From NCBI RefSeq assembly GCF_004127445.1, contig NZ_QEXM01000023.1, forward strand, positions 1 to 64,000: 64,000 nucleotides of DNA. Direction: 5' to 3'. This document shows, piece after piece, positions 8,911-17,929 of this stretch. Each line of letters begins with the position of its first letter. Position 1 is the first letter of the stretch. A model generated the notes under the pieces. It worked only from the letters and a program-made list of their open reading frames with translations, was not told the origin of the DNA and did no database searches. This DNA comes from Streptomyces alfalfae. GTDB taxonomy: Bacteria > Actinomycetota > Actinomycetes > Streptomycetales > Streptomycetaceae. The position numbers were made by a program, and so were the translations under genes.

Positions 8911-9756
8911 CTAGGCCCGTCCCCGCAGCCATTCCAGGACGTTCTTGGCCACGCCCGGTGCCTTGAGCAGCCGCCCCCCGTGGGCGGAGCCCGGGACCGT
9001 GCGGGCCAGCACGTCCCGCTGCCCCGCCCTTCGCAGGGCCCCTGCCAGGTCGGTGGAGTGGGCCCGCGGCACGAAGTCCCCGGCCGAGTGGACCAGGAGC
9101 TGCGGCGCGTCGCCGCGCGAGGCGTGGGAGGCCGCCGTGAGGTCCGTCCAGCGAGCCCAGCAGCGGCGCGCGTCAGGGTCGGGACGGCAGCCCGCGAGGC
9201 GCTGTGCGGCCCCGCGGAGCGCCCGGCGGTCCGCGGGGGCCCCGGGGACGCCGCCGTCCCGCCACGCGCGGTAGGGGGAGGCCACGGGGGAGAGCGCGGC
9301 GACCGCGCGGACCCGTGAGCCGCCCGTCCCGTACGTGGCCGCCTGCACGGCCAGGTGGCCGCCCGCCGACGAGCCGAGCACGAGGGGGCGCTCGCCGCCC
9401 TCCCTGGCGCGGACCCACCGCAGGGCGGCGAGGACGTCCTGGCGCTGCGCGGGCCAGGCCGCGTCGGAGGTCAGCCGGTAGTCGGTGTCGTAGACGGCGA
9501 AGCCCCGGGCGGCGAACCACCGCGCCCAGCCGCTCCAGTCGGTGTCCCGCGCCCATGAGCCGCCGTGCAGGATCACCAGGGCGGGGCGCCGAGAGGGCTC
9601 GCCCCCGTACACGGTGATGGTCTGGCGGGCGTGCTGGCCGTACGAGAAGACGCGGCCGGAGGGCGGGGCGGGGGCAGGGCCCGGGGCCGCTTCGGCGGTG
9701 ACGCCGGGCGACAGCAGGGCCGCGCAGAGGGCGACGACGGGCAGGGTGCGGCGCAT
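8911..9756 (-). CDS. Secreted alpha/beta-hydrolase, esterase/lipase type (281 aa)
   Basis: A signal peptide (MRRTLPVVALCAALLSPGVT) is followed by an alpha/beta-hydrolase domain of the BD-FAE/carboxylesterase kind. HGGSW gives the oxyanion hole, GSSAGG holds the nucleophilic serine, and the C-terminal SAHGG supplies the histidine. The acid is probably the Asp in HSAGDFVPR. The ATG at 9756 places the signal peptide at the N-terminus; the longer in-frame start at 9918 would bury it behind an unusual basic stretch. The enzyme likely cleaves acyl or aryl esters outside the cell. It converges with the upstream exported-protein gene. Confidence 0.8.
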   Translation of the reverse strand: MRRTLPVVALCAALLSPGVTAEAAPGPAPAPPSGRVFSYGQHARQTITVYGGEPSRRPALVILHGGSWARDTDWSGWARWFAARGFAVYDTDYRLTSDAAWPAQRQDVLAALRWVRAREGGERPLVLGSSAGGHLAVQAATYGTGGSRVRAVAALSPVASPYRAWRDGGVPGAPADRRALRGAAQRLAGCRPDPDARRCWARWTDLTAASHASRGDAPQLLVHSAGDFVPRAHSTDLAGALRRAGQRDVLARTVPGSAHGGRLLKAPGVAKNVLEWLRGRA

Positions 9757-9903
9757 GGGCCAGATGTTCCACCCGGGACGGCGGCCATGGGCAGGGAAAC
9801 GCCTCCGCGTCACCGCCCTGGGTGAGCGGGTGGGCTGTTGTTCGTGCGAATGGACCTTCTGGAGGCCGACGGCGCGGCGCGGAGAGCGGGAGCGGGTATG
9901 GCA

Positions 9904-9939
9904 AGAGGGCCGCCGCACCCGGCGGTGCGGCGGCCCTCT
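9904..9939 (-). terminator. Terminator of the peptide transporter gene
   Basis: A perfect 16-bp stem (9904-9919 with 9924-9939, 4-nt loop) lies 40 bp after the stop codon of the transporter gene. Confidence 0.7.
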
Positions 9940-9980
9940 CTCACTGTTCCCGCGGCGCTAGGAGGCCGCGGCGGACGAGG

Positions 9981-11477
9981 TCAGTTGACCGAGCCCATCA
10001 GTTCCTTGACCTTCTTGCGGGACGTCCAGATGCCGAAGCCCGCGATGACCGCGATGATCGCCTCGACGGCGACCGCGCCGCTGTTGTTGAGATCCACGTT
10101 GAGCTGCGGGGACGTCAGCAGACCCGTCACCGAGTCGCCCGCGGTGACCGCGAGGAACCAGACACCCATCATCTGGGCGCTGTACTTCTCCGGGGCCATC
10201 TTCGTGGTGAGCGACAGGCCGACCGGGGAGAGGCACAGCTCGCCGACGGTCTGGATGAAGTAGATCGCGACCAGCCACATCGGGCTGACCTTGCCGCCGT
10301 TGTTGGCGGTGTCGATCAGCGGGATGAGGAAGACGGCGAAGGAGATGCCGATCAGCGTGAGGCTGGAGGCGAACTTGACGGCCGTGCTCGGCTCCTTGCC
10401 CCGCTTGTTCAGCCACAGCCACGCCGAGGCGACCACGGGGGCGAGCGCCATGATGAAGATCGGGTTCAGCGACTGGTACCACGAGGTCGGGAAGTCGAAC
10501 CCGAGCAGGTTGTTCGTCGTCGAGCCCTTGCCGAAGATCGACAGGGTGGAGCCGTTCTGGTCGTAGATCATCCAGAAGACGGCGGCGACCACGAAGAACC
10601 AGATGTAGCCCGACAGCTTCGACTGCTCCAGCGTCGAGAGCTCCTTGTCGCGCTTCATGCGGGCGAGGACCGCGACGGGGATGACCAGACCGGCGATGAT
10701 CAGCGGCATCAGCGCCCAGTCGGCGAAGTTCCCGGTGACGCCCATCAGCGTGTAGAGCGCGGCGGCGACGATCAGCCAGATCAGACCGGTGCGCAGGGCC
10801 GAGCGGCGCTGCTCGTCCGTGGCGGGCTGGGAGATCACGCTGGACTGCTCGCTCAGGTGGCGCGAGCCGAGCAGGAACTGGGCGAGGCCCAGCGCCATGC
10901 CGACCGCGGCGAGCGCGAAGCCGAAGTGCCAGTTCACGTTCTCGCCGACGGTGCCGATGGTCAGCGGGGCGAGGAAGGCGCCGAGGTTGATGCCGATGTA
11001 GAAGAGCGTGAAGCCGCCGTCACGGCGCGGGTCCTGCGGGCCCTTGTAGAGGTGGCCGACCATCACGGAGATGTTGGCCTTCAGCAGACCCGAGCCGAGC
11101 GCGACGAGCGCGAGGCCGGCGAAGAAGGAGGCCGAGCTCGGCAGCGCGAGCGTGATGTGGCCGAGGATGACGACGGAGGCGCCGATGACGACCGTCTTGC
11201 GGGGACCCCAGAAGCGGTCCGCCATCCAGCCGCCGGGCATGGCGAGCAGGTAGACCATCGACATGTAGACGGAGTAGATCGCGGTCGCGGTGGTGGCACT
11301 CATGTCCATGCCGCCGGGCGCGATCAGGTACAGCGGGAGCAGTGCCTTCATGCCGTAGAAGCTGTAACGCTCCCACATCTCGGTCATGAAGAGTGTGGCC
11401 AGTCCGCGGGGGTGGCCGAAGAAGGTCTTCTCGGAGCCAGGGGTGCTGGCGGAGTCCTTCGTCAGGCTGGACGCCAT
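9981..11477 (-). CDS. Proton-dependent oligopeptide transporter, POT/PTR2 family (498 aa)
   Basis: This is an inner-membrane importer of di- and tripeptides driven by the proton gradient. The POT signature E-x-W-E-R-Y-S-F-Y-G-M is at residues 32-42, and the second signature FYIGINLGAFLAPL follows TM4. About fourteen hydrophobic segments are visible, including the two extra central helices typical of bacterial POTs. The ATG at 11477 has GAGG about eight bases upstream; a longer in-frame reading upstream to 11735 is not typical coding sequence. The gene is monocistronic, ends at a strong terminator, and has a long leader with a terminator-like hairpin (11708-11743), so control of transcription elongation is possible. 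Confidence 0.9.
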   Translation of the reverse strand: MASSLTKDSASTPGSEKTFFGHPRGLATLFMTEMWERYSFYGMKALLPLYLIAPGGMDMSATTATAIYSVYMSMVYLLAMPGGWMADRFWGPRKTVVIGASVVILGHITLALPSSASFFAGLALVALGSGLLKANISVMVGHLYKGPQDPRRDGGFTLFYIGINLGAFLAPLTIGTVGENVNWHFGFALAAVGMALGLAQFLLGSRHLSEQSSVISQPATDEQRRSALRTGLIWLIVAAALYTLMGVTGNFADWALMPLIIAGLVIPVAVLARMKRDKELSTLEQSKLSGYIWFFVVAAVFWMIYDQNGSTLSIFGKGSTTNNLLGFDFPTSWYQSLNPIFIMALAPVVASAWLWLNKRGKEPSTAVKFASSLTLIGISFAVFLIPLIDTANNGGKVSPMWLVAIYFIQTVGELCLSPVGLSLTTKMAPEKYSAQMMGVWFLAVTAGDSVTGLLTSPQLNVDLNNSGAVAVEAIIAVIAGFGIWTSRKKVKELMGSVN

Positions 11478-11707
11478 GGGTCGATCCTCGTGGGTTCGGG
11501 ACGCGCGACAGAGCGTGAGCGCGCCCGGTGGGGGGCGGTCGGCACCGGTTCCGCACACCCCGTCCCCACGCCCGGGGGAGGGTTCACCCCCATGCACGGG
11601 GGAGGGGATGGGCAGACTCCGGGATCCACACCCTGGCGCTTCGTCACGCGCAGGGCCCGACCACAGGTCATTCCTTTCGAGGCCGGCCAGAGCCGGCCCG
11701 CACACAA

Positions 11708-11743
11708 AAGGACCCAAGGCCGCACAGTGGGCCAAAGGTCCTT
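11708..11743 (-). terminator. Terminator-like hairpin in the transporter leader (possible attenuator)
   Basis: On the minus strand, AAGGACC and GGTCCTT arms (outer bases 11743 and 11708) enclose a second GGCC stem. The outer stem runs straight into TTTTGTGTG. This is an intrinsic-terminator layout about 230 bp before the transporter start codon. The next gene upstream is divergent, so there is no gene here that needs terminating. The rest of the 469-bp gap (11478-11946) shows a second GC-rich inverted repeat near 11680 and no convincing ORF. Confidence 0.5.
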
Positions 11744-11934
11744 GAGTAGTGCATCAGGCGTTGAGTCACCTTACGACACGCCAGGGGTGCATATGGAAGG
11801 ACTTGAGAGATGGATCACAGGTTTCACTGCAACCAACGGCACACATTCAAAGGTGATTCTCAGGATCGCGCCGCATAGCCGCAGGGTCCGATCCCCACTG
11901 TGCGATCACCACACAGCCGTTGTCCACCGCGGAC

Positions 11935-11940
11935 TACCAT
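11935..11940 (+). promoter_or_regulatory. -10 element placed for a leaderless start
   Basis: TACCAT ends 7 nt before the response-regulator ATG, which is the spacing expected if transcription starts at the ATG. No Shine-Dalgarno sequence is present. Confidence 0.45.
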
Positions 11941-11946
11941 CACCCC

Positions 11947-12624
11947 ATGACCCGTGTACTGCTCGCCGAGGACGACGCGTCCATCTCGGAGCCGCTGGCC
12001 CGCGCCCTGCGCAGGGAGGGTTACGAGGTCGAAGTGCGCGAGGACGGCCCGACCGCCCTCGACGCCGGGCTCCAGGGAAGCGTCGATCTGGTCGTACTGG
12101 ACCTGGGGCTGCCCGGCATGGATGGCCTGGAGGTCGCCCGCCGCCTGCGCGCCGACGGGCTCACGGTGCCGGTCCTCATCCTGACGGCGCGCGCCGACGA
12201 GGTGGACACCGTCGTCGGCCTCGACGCGGGCGCCGACGACTACGTGACCAAGCCCTTCCGCCTCGCCGAGCTGCTCGCCCGGGTCCGGGCCCTGCTCCGG
12301 CGCGGCGCGAGCGAGCTGAAGGAGACGCCGGCCACGCACGGCGTGCGCATCGACGTCGAGTCGCACCGCGCCTGGATGGGCGAGGACGAACTCCAGCTCA
12401 CGGCGAAGGAGTTCGACCTGCTGCGGGTCCTCGTGCGCGACGCCGGGCGCGTCGTCACGCGGGACCAGCTGATGCGGGAGGTCTGGGACACGACGTGGTG
12501 GTCCTCCACGAAGACCCTGGACATGCACATCTCCTGGCTCCGCAAGAAGCTGGGCGACGACGCGGCGAACCCGCGGTACATCGCCACCGTGCGCGGTGTG
12601 GGCTTCCGCTTCGAGAAGAGCTGA
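11947..12624 (+). CDS. OmpR/PhoB-family response regulator (225 aa)
   Basis: The receiver domain (residues 1-115) has acidic residues E8, D9 and D10, phospho-acceptor D52 in VVLDLGLPGMDG, T80 and K102 in VTKPF. The winged-helix DNA-binding domain (about 130-222) has LTAKEFDLLRVLVRDAG and the recognition region TKTLDMHISWLRKKLG. Phosphorylation by the histidine kinase encoded 278 bp downstream is the natural assumption. The start is ATG 11947, which appears leaderless; an earlier in-frame start at 11920 would precede the normal receiver start. The intervening gap before the kinase is filled by GC-rich repeats. The target genes are unknown, but the divergent peptide transporter is an obvious candidate. 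Confidence 0.9.
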   Translation: MTRVLLAEDDASISEPLARALRREGYEVEVREDGPTALDAGLQGSVDLVVLDLGLPGMDGLEVARRLRADGLTVPVLILTARADEVDTVVGLDAGADDYVTKPFRLAELLARVRALLRRGASELKETPATHGVRIDVESHRAWMGEDELQLTAKEFDLLRVLVRDAGRVVTRDQLMREVWDTTWWSSTKTLDMHISWLRKKLGDDAANPRYIATVRGVGFRFEKS

Positions 12625-12760
12625 GTCTCGCCGGGGGCGTCGGAACGTGCCCCCCGGGGCGCGGGGCTGCGCGAGCGGTCGGCGTGCGCCTGCGGGGCCG
12701 GTGGCGGCGACCCTGCGGCCCCGCGGCCCCGCAGGCGCGTCTGCCATCGACCCGCCGTTC

Positions 12761-12873
12761 GCGCCTGCGGGTCGGTTCGGGTTGTGCGCGCAGTTCCCCG
12801 CGCCCCTGGTGGGTTAGCCGTCGTCCGCGTCTGCGGGGCGTCTCGGGTTGTGCGCGTCGTTCCCCGCGCCCCT
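12761..12873 (+). repeat. Duplicated 47-nt intergenic repeat
   Basis: Two copies, 12761-12807 and 12827-12873, differ at about six positions and share the block GTTCCCCGCGCCCCT. Around 12650-12680 a GGGGCGCGGGGCTGCGCGAG block looks like the inverted form. Elements with this core are, from memory, scattered through Streptomyces intergenic regions. Confidence 0.6.
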
Positions 12874-12902
12874 GTGGGGCTTCGATCCGGGACACTGGGG
12901 GG

Positions 12903-14171
12903 ATGCGTCGCCGACTGATCAACAGCACCCTCGCCGTCGTCCTCGTGGTCATCGCGGTGTTCGGCGTCAGCCTGGTCATCGTGGAGACCCGCACGATCAG
13001 CAGCAGCGCCCAGGAGCGGGTCGACTCCGAGGCGCTCCGGCTGGCCGGGATCGTGGACAGCCGCCTCATCAGCGATGAGCGCATCACCGCCGCGATCCTC
13101 CGCGACCAGATCGCCACCGAGCGCTACGCCCGCATCGACATCCCCGGCCGCGAGCCGATCGAGATCGGCACCCGCCCCAAGGGCGACGTGATCAGTTCGA
13201 GCGCCCCCGGCGAGCAGGGCGAGAAGGTCACCGTCCAGGAGCCCCGCGCCGCCATCACCCGCGAGGTCGGCCGCACCCTGCTGATCATCGCCGCCGTGGC
13301 GCTGCTCGCCATCGTCGCGGCGGTGCTGCTCGCCGTGCGCCAGGCCAACCGCCTGGCCTCCCCGCTCACCGACCTCGCCGAGACCGCCGAGCGCCTCGGC
13401 TCCGGCGACTCCCGGCCGCGCCACAAGCGGTACGGCGTGCCCGAGCTGGACCGCGTGGCCGACGTGCTGGACTCCTCCGCCGAGCGGATCGGCCGGATGC
13501 TGACCGCCGAGCGGCGGCTGGCCGCCGACGCCTCGCACCAGCTGCGCACCCCGCTCACGGCGCTGTCCATGCGCCTGGAGGAGATCACCGTCACCGACGA
13601 GCTGGACACGGTCAAGGAGGAGGCGACGATCGCGCTGGCCCAGGTCGAGCGGCTCACCGACGTCGTGGAGCGGCTGCTCACCAACAGCCGCGACCCCCGC
13701 ACCGGCTCCGCCGTCGCCTTCGACCTGGACGAGGTGATCAAGCAGCAGCTGGAGGAGTGGCGCCCGGCCTACCGCAGCGCGGGCCGCGCCATCGTCAGCT
13801 CCGGCAAGCGGCACCTGGAGGCCGTGGGCACGCCGGGCGCGGTCGCCCAGGTCCTCGCGGCGCTGATCGAGAACTCCCTGATGCACGGTGGCGGCACGGT
13901 CGCCCTGCGCACCCGCGTCACCGGCAACCAGGCGGTCATCGAGGTCACGGACGAGGGCCCCGGCGTGCCGCACGACCTCGGGGCGCGGATCTTCGAGCGG
14001 ACCATCAGCGGCCGCAACTCGACGGGCATCGGCCTCGCCGTGGCCAGGGACCTGGCCGAGGCGGACGGGGGCCGCCTGGAGATGCTCCAGACGAAGCCGC
14101 CGGTGTTCGGCCTGTTCCTGTCGCGTACGCCGGCGTCGAGCAAGGAGGCGTCGGCCGACACCGTCAGGTGA
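12903..14171 (+). CDS. Two-component sensor histidine kinase (422 aa)
   Basis: TM1 (about residues 9-28) and TM2 (about 125-148) flank a short extracellular sensor. HAMP follows (LTDLAETAERLGSGD), then HisKA with ADASHQLRTPLTAL and phospho-acceptor His212, then HATPase_c with the N box LAALIENSLMHGGG and the G1 box DEGPGVP. The protein would autophosphorylate and pass phosphate to the response regulator encoded just upstream. The ATG lies immediately after GGGGGG, too close for a normal Shine-Dalgarno. A GACACT hexamer ends 7 nt upstream, so a leaderless start is possible. The small sensor domain shows no recognisable ligand-binding fold. Confidence 0.9.
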   Translation: MRRRLINSTLAVVLVVIAVFGVSLVIVETRTISSSAQERVDSEALRLAGIVDSRLISDERITAAILRDQIATERYARIDIPGREPIEIGTRPKGDVISSSAPGEQGEKVTVQEPRAAITREVGRTLLIIAAVALLAIVAAVLLAVRQANRLASPLTDLAETAERLGSGDSRPRHKRYGVPELDRVADVLDSSAERIGRMLTAERRLAADASHQLRTPLTALSMRLEEITVTDELDTVKEEATIALAQVERLTDVVERLLTNSRDPRTGSAVAFDLDEVIKQQLEEWRPAYRSAGRAIVSSGKRHLEAVGTPGAVAQVLAALIENSLMHGGGTVALRTRVTGNQAVIEVTDEGPGVPHDLGARIFERTISGRNSTGIGLAVARDLAEADGGRLEMLQTKPPVFGLFLSRTPASSKEASADTVR

Positions 14172-14207
14172 GGGCCGGGGGCGGCCGCACGGCCGAGGGG
14201 GAAGGCC

Positions 14208-14723
14208 TCAGCTCGCGCGGCGCACCACGGGCCGTTCGTCCTGCCGCGGCTCCTCCAGGAACGATTCAGCGTGGGCCACGGGGTCGCGCACGGGCAGCGC
14301 CTTGAAGACCCAGGTGCGGTAGGACCAGAAGCGGAAGAGGGTCGCGATGCCCATGCCGAGGAACTTGAAGAAGTTGGCCTGGAGCCTGCCGTCCCAGCCG
14401 AACCAGTACGTCGCGGCGTAGAGCACGCCGTTCTCGATGACCAGGCCGACCGCGCTGAACAGCAGGAACAGCGTCATCTCCTTGGTGCGACCGGTCTTGT
14501 CACGGTCCCTGTACGTGAAGTAACGGAACCCCACGTAGTTGAAGACGATCGCGACGAGCGTGGCGATCACGCTCGCCCGGACCACGTGCAGGTCGGTGAC
14601 GTGCCGCACGAGGTTGAAGACGCCGAAGTTGACCAGCGTGCCGACCGCTCCCACGGCCCCGAACTTGGCGATCTCGCGCGTGAGCCGGTCCACGCGCTCC
14701 CGCAGTATGCCCCGGTCCGTCAT
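14208..14723 (-). CDS. GtrA-family membrane protein (171 aa)
   Basis: Four hydrophobic helices are visible: FGAVGAVGTLVNFGVFNLV, VIATLVAIVFNYVGFRYFTY, MTLFLLFSAVGLVIENGVLY and FFKFLGMGIATLFRFWSYR. The layout, with N-F-x-x-F-R-Y-F-T-Y after TM2 and R-F-x-x-Y-R-T-W-V-F near the end, is that of GtrA. GtrA proteins are thought to move polyprenyl-linked sugars across the membrane, or to assist glycosyltransferases, in polysaccharide synthesis. ATG 14723 is used; the upstream reading is not coding-like. The gene converges with the histidine kinase and is divergent from purK. Its glycosyltransferase partner is not obvious here. Confidence 0.85.
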   Translation of the reverse strand: MTDRGILRERVDRLTREIAKFGAVGAVGTLVNFGVFNLVRHVTDLHVVRASVIATLVAIVFNYVGFRYFTYRDRDKTGRTKEMTLFLLFSAVGLVIENGVLYAATYWFGWDGRLQANFFKFLGMGIATLFRFWSYRTWVFKALPVRDPVAHAESFLEEPRQDERPVVRRAS

Positions 14724-14867
14724 GGTCGTCGCCCCAGCCCCCGTCGGTCGTACCGCACGTTCCGTGCCGGTCTCGTACGCGCCGACGGATTGGTGTTTCG
14801 GTCGTGTCGACCCAGCCATGCTAACCAGCGCCCGATCCCGGCGCGCGGGGTGGCCGAGACCGGCCGA

Positions 14868-14873
14868 TACCCT
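14868..14873 (+). promoter_or_regulatory. -10 element placed for leaderless purK
   Basis: TACCCT ends 7 nt before the GTG start of purK, matching a -12 to -7 position if the GTG is +1. No good -35 box is seen. Confidence 0.45.
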
Positions 14874-14879
14874 GGGGGT

Positions 14880-16034
14880 GTGACGTTCCCGGTAGTCGGC
14901 ATGGTCGGCGGCGGTCAGCTCGCCCGCATGACCCACGAGGCGGGCATCCCCCTCGGCCTGAAATTCAAGCTCCTCAGTGACACCCCGCAGGATTCCGCGG
15001 CGCAGGTCGTCGGCGAAGTCGTCATCGGCGACTATCGCGACCTCGACACGCTGCGTGACTTCGCGCGGGGCTGCGACGTGATCACCTTCGATCACGAACA
15101 CGTACCCACCGAGCATCTCCGGGCCCTGGAGGCGGACGGCATCCCCGTCCGCCCGGGGCCCGACGCGTTGGTGCACGCCCAGGACAAGGGCGTGATGCGC
15201 GAGCGGCTCACGGCGCTCGGCGTGCCGTGTCCGCGCCACCGGATCGTGGAGGACCCGGCCGACGTGGCCGCCTTCGCGGCCGAGGGCGCGACGGACGGCG
15301 GCGACGGGTTCCCCGTGATCCTCAAGACGGTGCGTGGCGGATACGACGGGAAGGGGGTGTGGTTCGTCCGCGGCGTCGAGGACGCCGAGGAGCCCTTCCG
15401 GGCCGGTGTCCCGGTGCTCGCCGAGGAGAAGGTCGACTTCGTGCGCGAACTGGCGGCGAACGTCGTCCGCTCCCCGCACGGCCAGGCCGTCGCCTACCCC
15501 GTCGTCGAGTCCCGGCAGGTCGACGGTGTGTGCGACACGGTGATCGCCCCGGCGCCCGGTCTCGGCGAGGATCTCGCGGGCCAGGCGCAGGAGTTGGCGC
15601 TGCGCGTCGCCAAGGAGCTGGGCGTGGTCGGCCACCTCGCGGTCGAGCTGTTCGAGACGCCGGACGGACGCATCCTCGTCAACGAACTGGCGATGCGTCC
15701 GCACAACTCCGGCCACTGGACGCAGGACGGCGCCATCACCTCGCAGTTCGCCAACCACGTACGCGCGGTGCTCGACCTGCCGCTCGGCGACCCGCGCCCG
15801 CGCGCCGAGTGGACCGTCATGGTCAACGTCCTCGGCGGGGACTACCCCGACATGTACTCCGCGTACCTGCACTGCATGGCCCGCGACCCGCAGCTCAAGA
15901 TCCACATGTACGGCAAGGACGTGAAGCCCGGCCGCAAGGTCGGACACGTCAACACCTACGGCGACGACCTGGACGAGGTCCTCGACCGCGCCCGTCACGC
16001 AGCCGGCTACCTCAGAGGAACGATCACCGAATGA
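14880..16034 (+). CDS. purK: PurK, N5-carboxyaminoimidazole ribonucleotide synthase (384 aa)
   Basis: This ATP-grasp enzyme carboxylates AIR to N5-CAIR in purine synthesis. The N-terminal [13 protein letters not shown], the ATP-binding stretch [17 protein letters not shown] and the C-terminal [13 protein letters not shown] with [10 protein letters not shown] are standard PurK motifs. Length is normal. The GTG start sits after a -10-like hexamer and has no Shine-Dalgarno. ATG 14901 is the alternative but would cut into the first beta strand. The stop overlaps the ATG of purE (ATGA), so the two are translationally coupled, fitting their consecutive reactions. Confidence 0.95.
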   Translation: MTFPVVGMVGGGQLARMTHEAGIPLGLKFKLLSDTPQDSAAQVVGEVVIGDYRDLDTLRDFARGCDVITFDHEHVPTEHLRALEADGIPVRPGPDALVHAQDKGVMRERLTALGVPCPRHRIVEDPADVAAFAAEGATDGGDGFPVILKTVRGGYDGKGVWFVRGVEDAEEPFRAGVPVLAEEKVDFVRELAANVVRSPHGQAVAYPVVESRQVDGVCDTVIAPAPGLGEDLAGQAQELALRVAKELGVVGHLAVELFETPDGRILVNELAMRPHNSGHWTQDGAITSQFANHVRAVLDLPLGDPRPRAEWTVMVNVLGGDYPDMYSAYLHCMARDPQLKIHMYGKDVKPGRKVGHVNTYGDDLDEVLDRARHAAGYLRGTITE

Positions 16035-16594
16035 GCTCCCCTGTCATTGGCATCGTGATGGGCTCCGACTCGGACTGGCCCGTCATGGAGGCCGCTGCCA
16101 AGGCCCTCGACGAGTTCGAGATCCCCTACGAGGTCGACGTCGTCTCCGCCCACCGCATGCCGCACGAGATGATCGCGTACGGCGAGCAGGCGGCGGACCG
16201 CGGCCTGAAGGCGATCATCGCGGGCGCCGGCGGCGCCGCCCACCTGCCCGGCATGCTGGCGTCGGTGACCCCGCTGCCGGTGATCGGCGTGCCCGTGCCG
16301 CTGAAGTACCTCGACGGCATGGACAGCCTCCTGTCCATCGTGCAGATGCCGGCGGGCGTCCCCGTGGCGACCGTCTCGGTCGGCGGCGCGCGCAACGCGG
16401 GCCTGCTCGCGGCCCGCATGCTCGCCGCGCACGACTCCGAACTCCTCGGCCGCATGCGGGAGTTCCAGCAGGAGCTGAACGAACAGGCCACGGAGAAGGG
16501 CAAGCGGCTGCGGACCAAGGTCGAGGGCGCGGGCTCCGGCTTCGGCTTCGGTTCGGGTTCCGGCTCCGGTTCCGGCTTCGGCTCGGGGCGGTGA
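16031..16594 (+). CDS. purE: PurE, N5-CAIR mutase, with Gly/Ser tail (187 aa)
   Basis: This class I PurE converts N5-CAIR to [17 protein letters not shown] near the N-terminus binds the phosphate, SAHRMP carries the catalytic histidine, and [12 protein letters not shown] is the second active-site loop. It overlaps purK by 4 nt. The core ends near residue 160, and the last 22 residues are a Gly/Ser/Phe-rich tail ([20 protein letters not shown]) not found in typical PurE. The nucleotides encoding it are a GGC/TCC hexamer-like repeat, consistent with recent slippage. Confidence 0.95.
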   Translation: MSSPVIGIVMGSDSDWPVMEAAAKALDEFEIPYEVDVVSAHRMPHEMIAYGEQAADRGLKAIIAGAGGAAHLPGMLASVTPLPVIGVPVPLKYLDGMDSLLSIVQMPAGVPVATVSVGGARNAGLLAARMLAAHDSELLGRMREFQQELNEQATEKGKRLRTKVEGAGSGFGFGSGSGSGSGFGSGR

Positions 16595-16598
16595 GCGC

Positions 16599-17783
16599 AT
16601 GACCTCCCTCGACGAAGCGCGGGCGCTCCTCGCCGACCACCCCGTGGTCGACGGGCACAACGACCTGCCGTGGGCCCTGCGCGAGAAGGCGGGCTACGAC
16701 ATCGACCGCCTCGACATCGCCGCCGACCAGACGGGCGCCCTGCACACGGACATCGCCCGGCTGCGCGCGGGCGGCGTCGGCGCGCAGTTCTGGTCGGTGT
16801 ACGTGCGCACCGACCTGACCGGCGACGCGGCGGTGAGCGCCACCCTCGAACAGATCGACTGCGTCGAGCGGCTGCTCACCCGCTACCCCGCCGACCTGGT
16901 CCGCGCGCTGACGGCGGCGGACATGGAGGAGGCCCGCTCCCAGGGCCGCATCGCCTCGCTGATGGGCGCCGAGGGCGGTCACTCCATCAACAACTCGCTG
17001 GCCACGCTGCGGGCGCTGCACACGCTCGGCGTGCGCTACATGACGCTCACGCACAACGACAACATCGCGTGGGCGGACTCGGCGACGGACGAGCCCGGCG
17101 TCGGTGGCCTCTCGCCCTTCGGCCACGAGGTCGTGCGGGAGATGAACCGCACCGGCATGCTGGTCGACCTCTCCCATGTGGCGGCCACGACGATGCGGGC
17201 GGCCCTGGACACGTCCGTGGCGCCGGTGATCTTCTCCCACTCGTCCTCGCGCGCGGTCTGCGACCACCCGCGCAACATCCCGGACGACGTCCTGGAGCGG
17301 CTGCCCGCCAACGGCGGCGTGGCGATGGCGACCTTCGTCCCGAAGTTCGTCCTCCAGGCGGCGGTCGACTGGACCGTGGCCGCCGACGAGAACATGCGCG
17401 CCCACGGCTTCCACCACCTCGACACCACCCCCGAGGCCATGAAGGTCCACGCGGCCTTCGAGGAGTCGCACCCCCGTCCGGTCGCCACGGCGGCCACGGT
17501 CGCCGACCACCTGGACCACATGCGCGAGGTGGCGGGCATCGACCACATCGGCATCGGCGGCGACTACGACGGCACGGCCTTCACCCCGGACGGCCTCGAC
17601 GACGTGGCGGGCTACCCGAACCTGATCGCGGAACTCCTCGACCGCGGCTGGTCGAAGCCGGACCTCGCGAAGCTGACGTGGCGGAACGCGGTCCGCGTCC
17701 TGGGCGCGGCCGAGGACGTGGCCCGCGAGGAGCAGTCCCGCAGGGGCCCGTCGATCGCGACGCTGGAACAGCTCGACGGCTAG
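16599..17783 (+). CDS. Membrane (renal-type) dipeptidase (394 aa)
   Basis: This zinc dipeptidase of peptidase family M19 probably hydrolyses dipeptides, including those with a C-terminal D-amino acid. The metal ligands appear intact: His20 and Asp22 in GHNDLPW, Glu125 in AEGGHSI, and the later histidines in [24 protein letters not shown] lies near the C-terminus. There is no signal peptide, so it is cytoplasmic. It starts 4 bp after purE and is probably in the same transcript, ending at the hairpin at 17796. A paralogue at 26366-27526 has lost these ligands. Confidence 0.9.
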   Translation: MTSLDEARALLADHPVVDGHNDLPWALREKAGYDIDRLDIAADQTGALHTDIARLRAGGVGAQFWSVYVRTDLTGDAAVSATLEQIDCVERLLTRYPADLVRALTAADMEEARSQGRIASLMGAEGGHSINNSLATLRALHTLGVRYMTLTHNDNIAWADSATDEPGVGGLSPFGHEVVREMNRTGMLVDLSHVAATTMRAALDTSVAPVIFSHSSSRAVCDHPRNIPDDVLERLPANGGVAMATFVPKFVLQAAVDWTVAADENMRAHGFHHLDTTPEAMKVHAAFEESHPRPVATAATVADHLDHMREVAGIDHIGIGGDYDGTAFTPDGLDDVAGYPNLIAELLDRGWSKPDLAKLTWRNAVRVLGAAEDVAREEQSRRGPSIATLEQLDG

Positions 17784-17795
17784 CCACCGCTCACA

Positions 17796-17833
17796 CCGAT
17801 GGGGCGCCGCCCGACCGGACGGCGCCCCATCGG
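17796..17833 (+). terminator. Terminator after purK-purE-dipeptidase
   Basis: A perfect 14-bp stem (17796-17809 with 17820-17833) with a 10-nt loop lies 13 bp after the dipeptidase stop codon and just before the left repeat of the integrated element. Confidence 0.8.
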
Positions 17834-17854
17834 CGTGTGGTCGGCTGCCGGCTG

Positions 17855-17911
17855 CGGCAGGTTCCGCGCCATGACGAGGCGCTGGACCGGTTCATGCCCT
17901 CGTAGATGTGC
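17855..17911. repeat. Left direct repeat, attL-like copy of the acyl-CoA dehydrogenase 3' end
   Basis: This segment repeats 22622-22679 in the same orientation. There are 54 identical positions, three mismatches and one 1-nt gap, and the first 23 bases are identical. The right copy is the coding end of the acyl-CoA dehydrogenase gene. The left copy stands alone outside any gene and has lost the reading frame. Confidence 0.8.
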
Positions 17912-17929
17912 TGGGGTCTGCGTTGCTGG

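Noticed and set aside
11478..11735. N-terminal extension of the peptide transporter up to 11735
   Set aside because: The extra 86 residues would run through the terminator-like hairpin, and ATG 11477 with GAGG precedes the conserved N-terminus.
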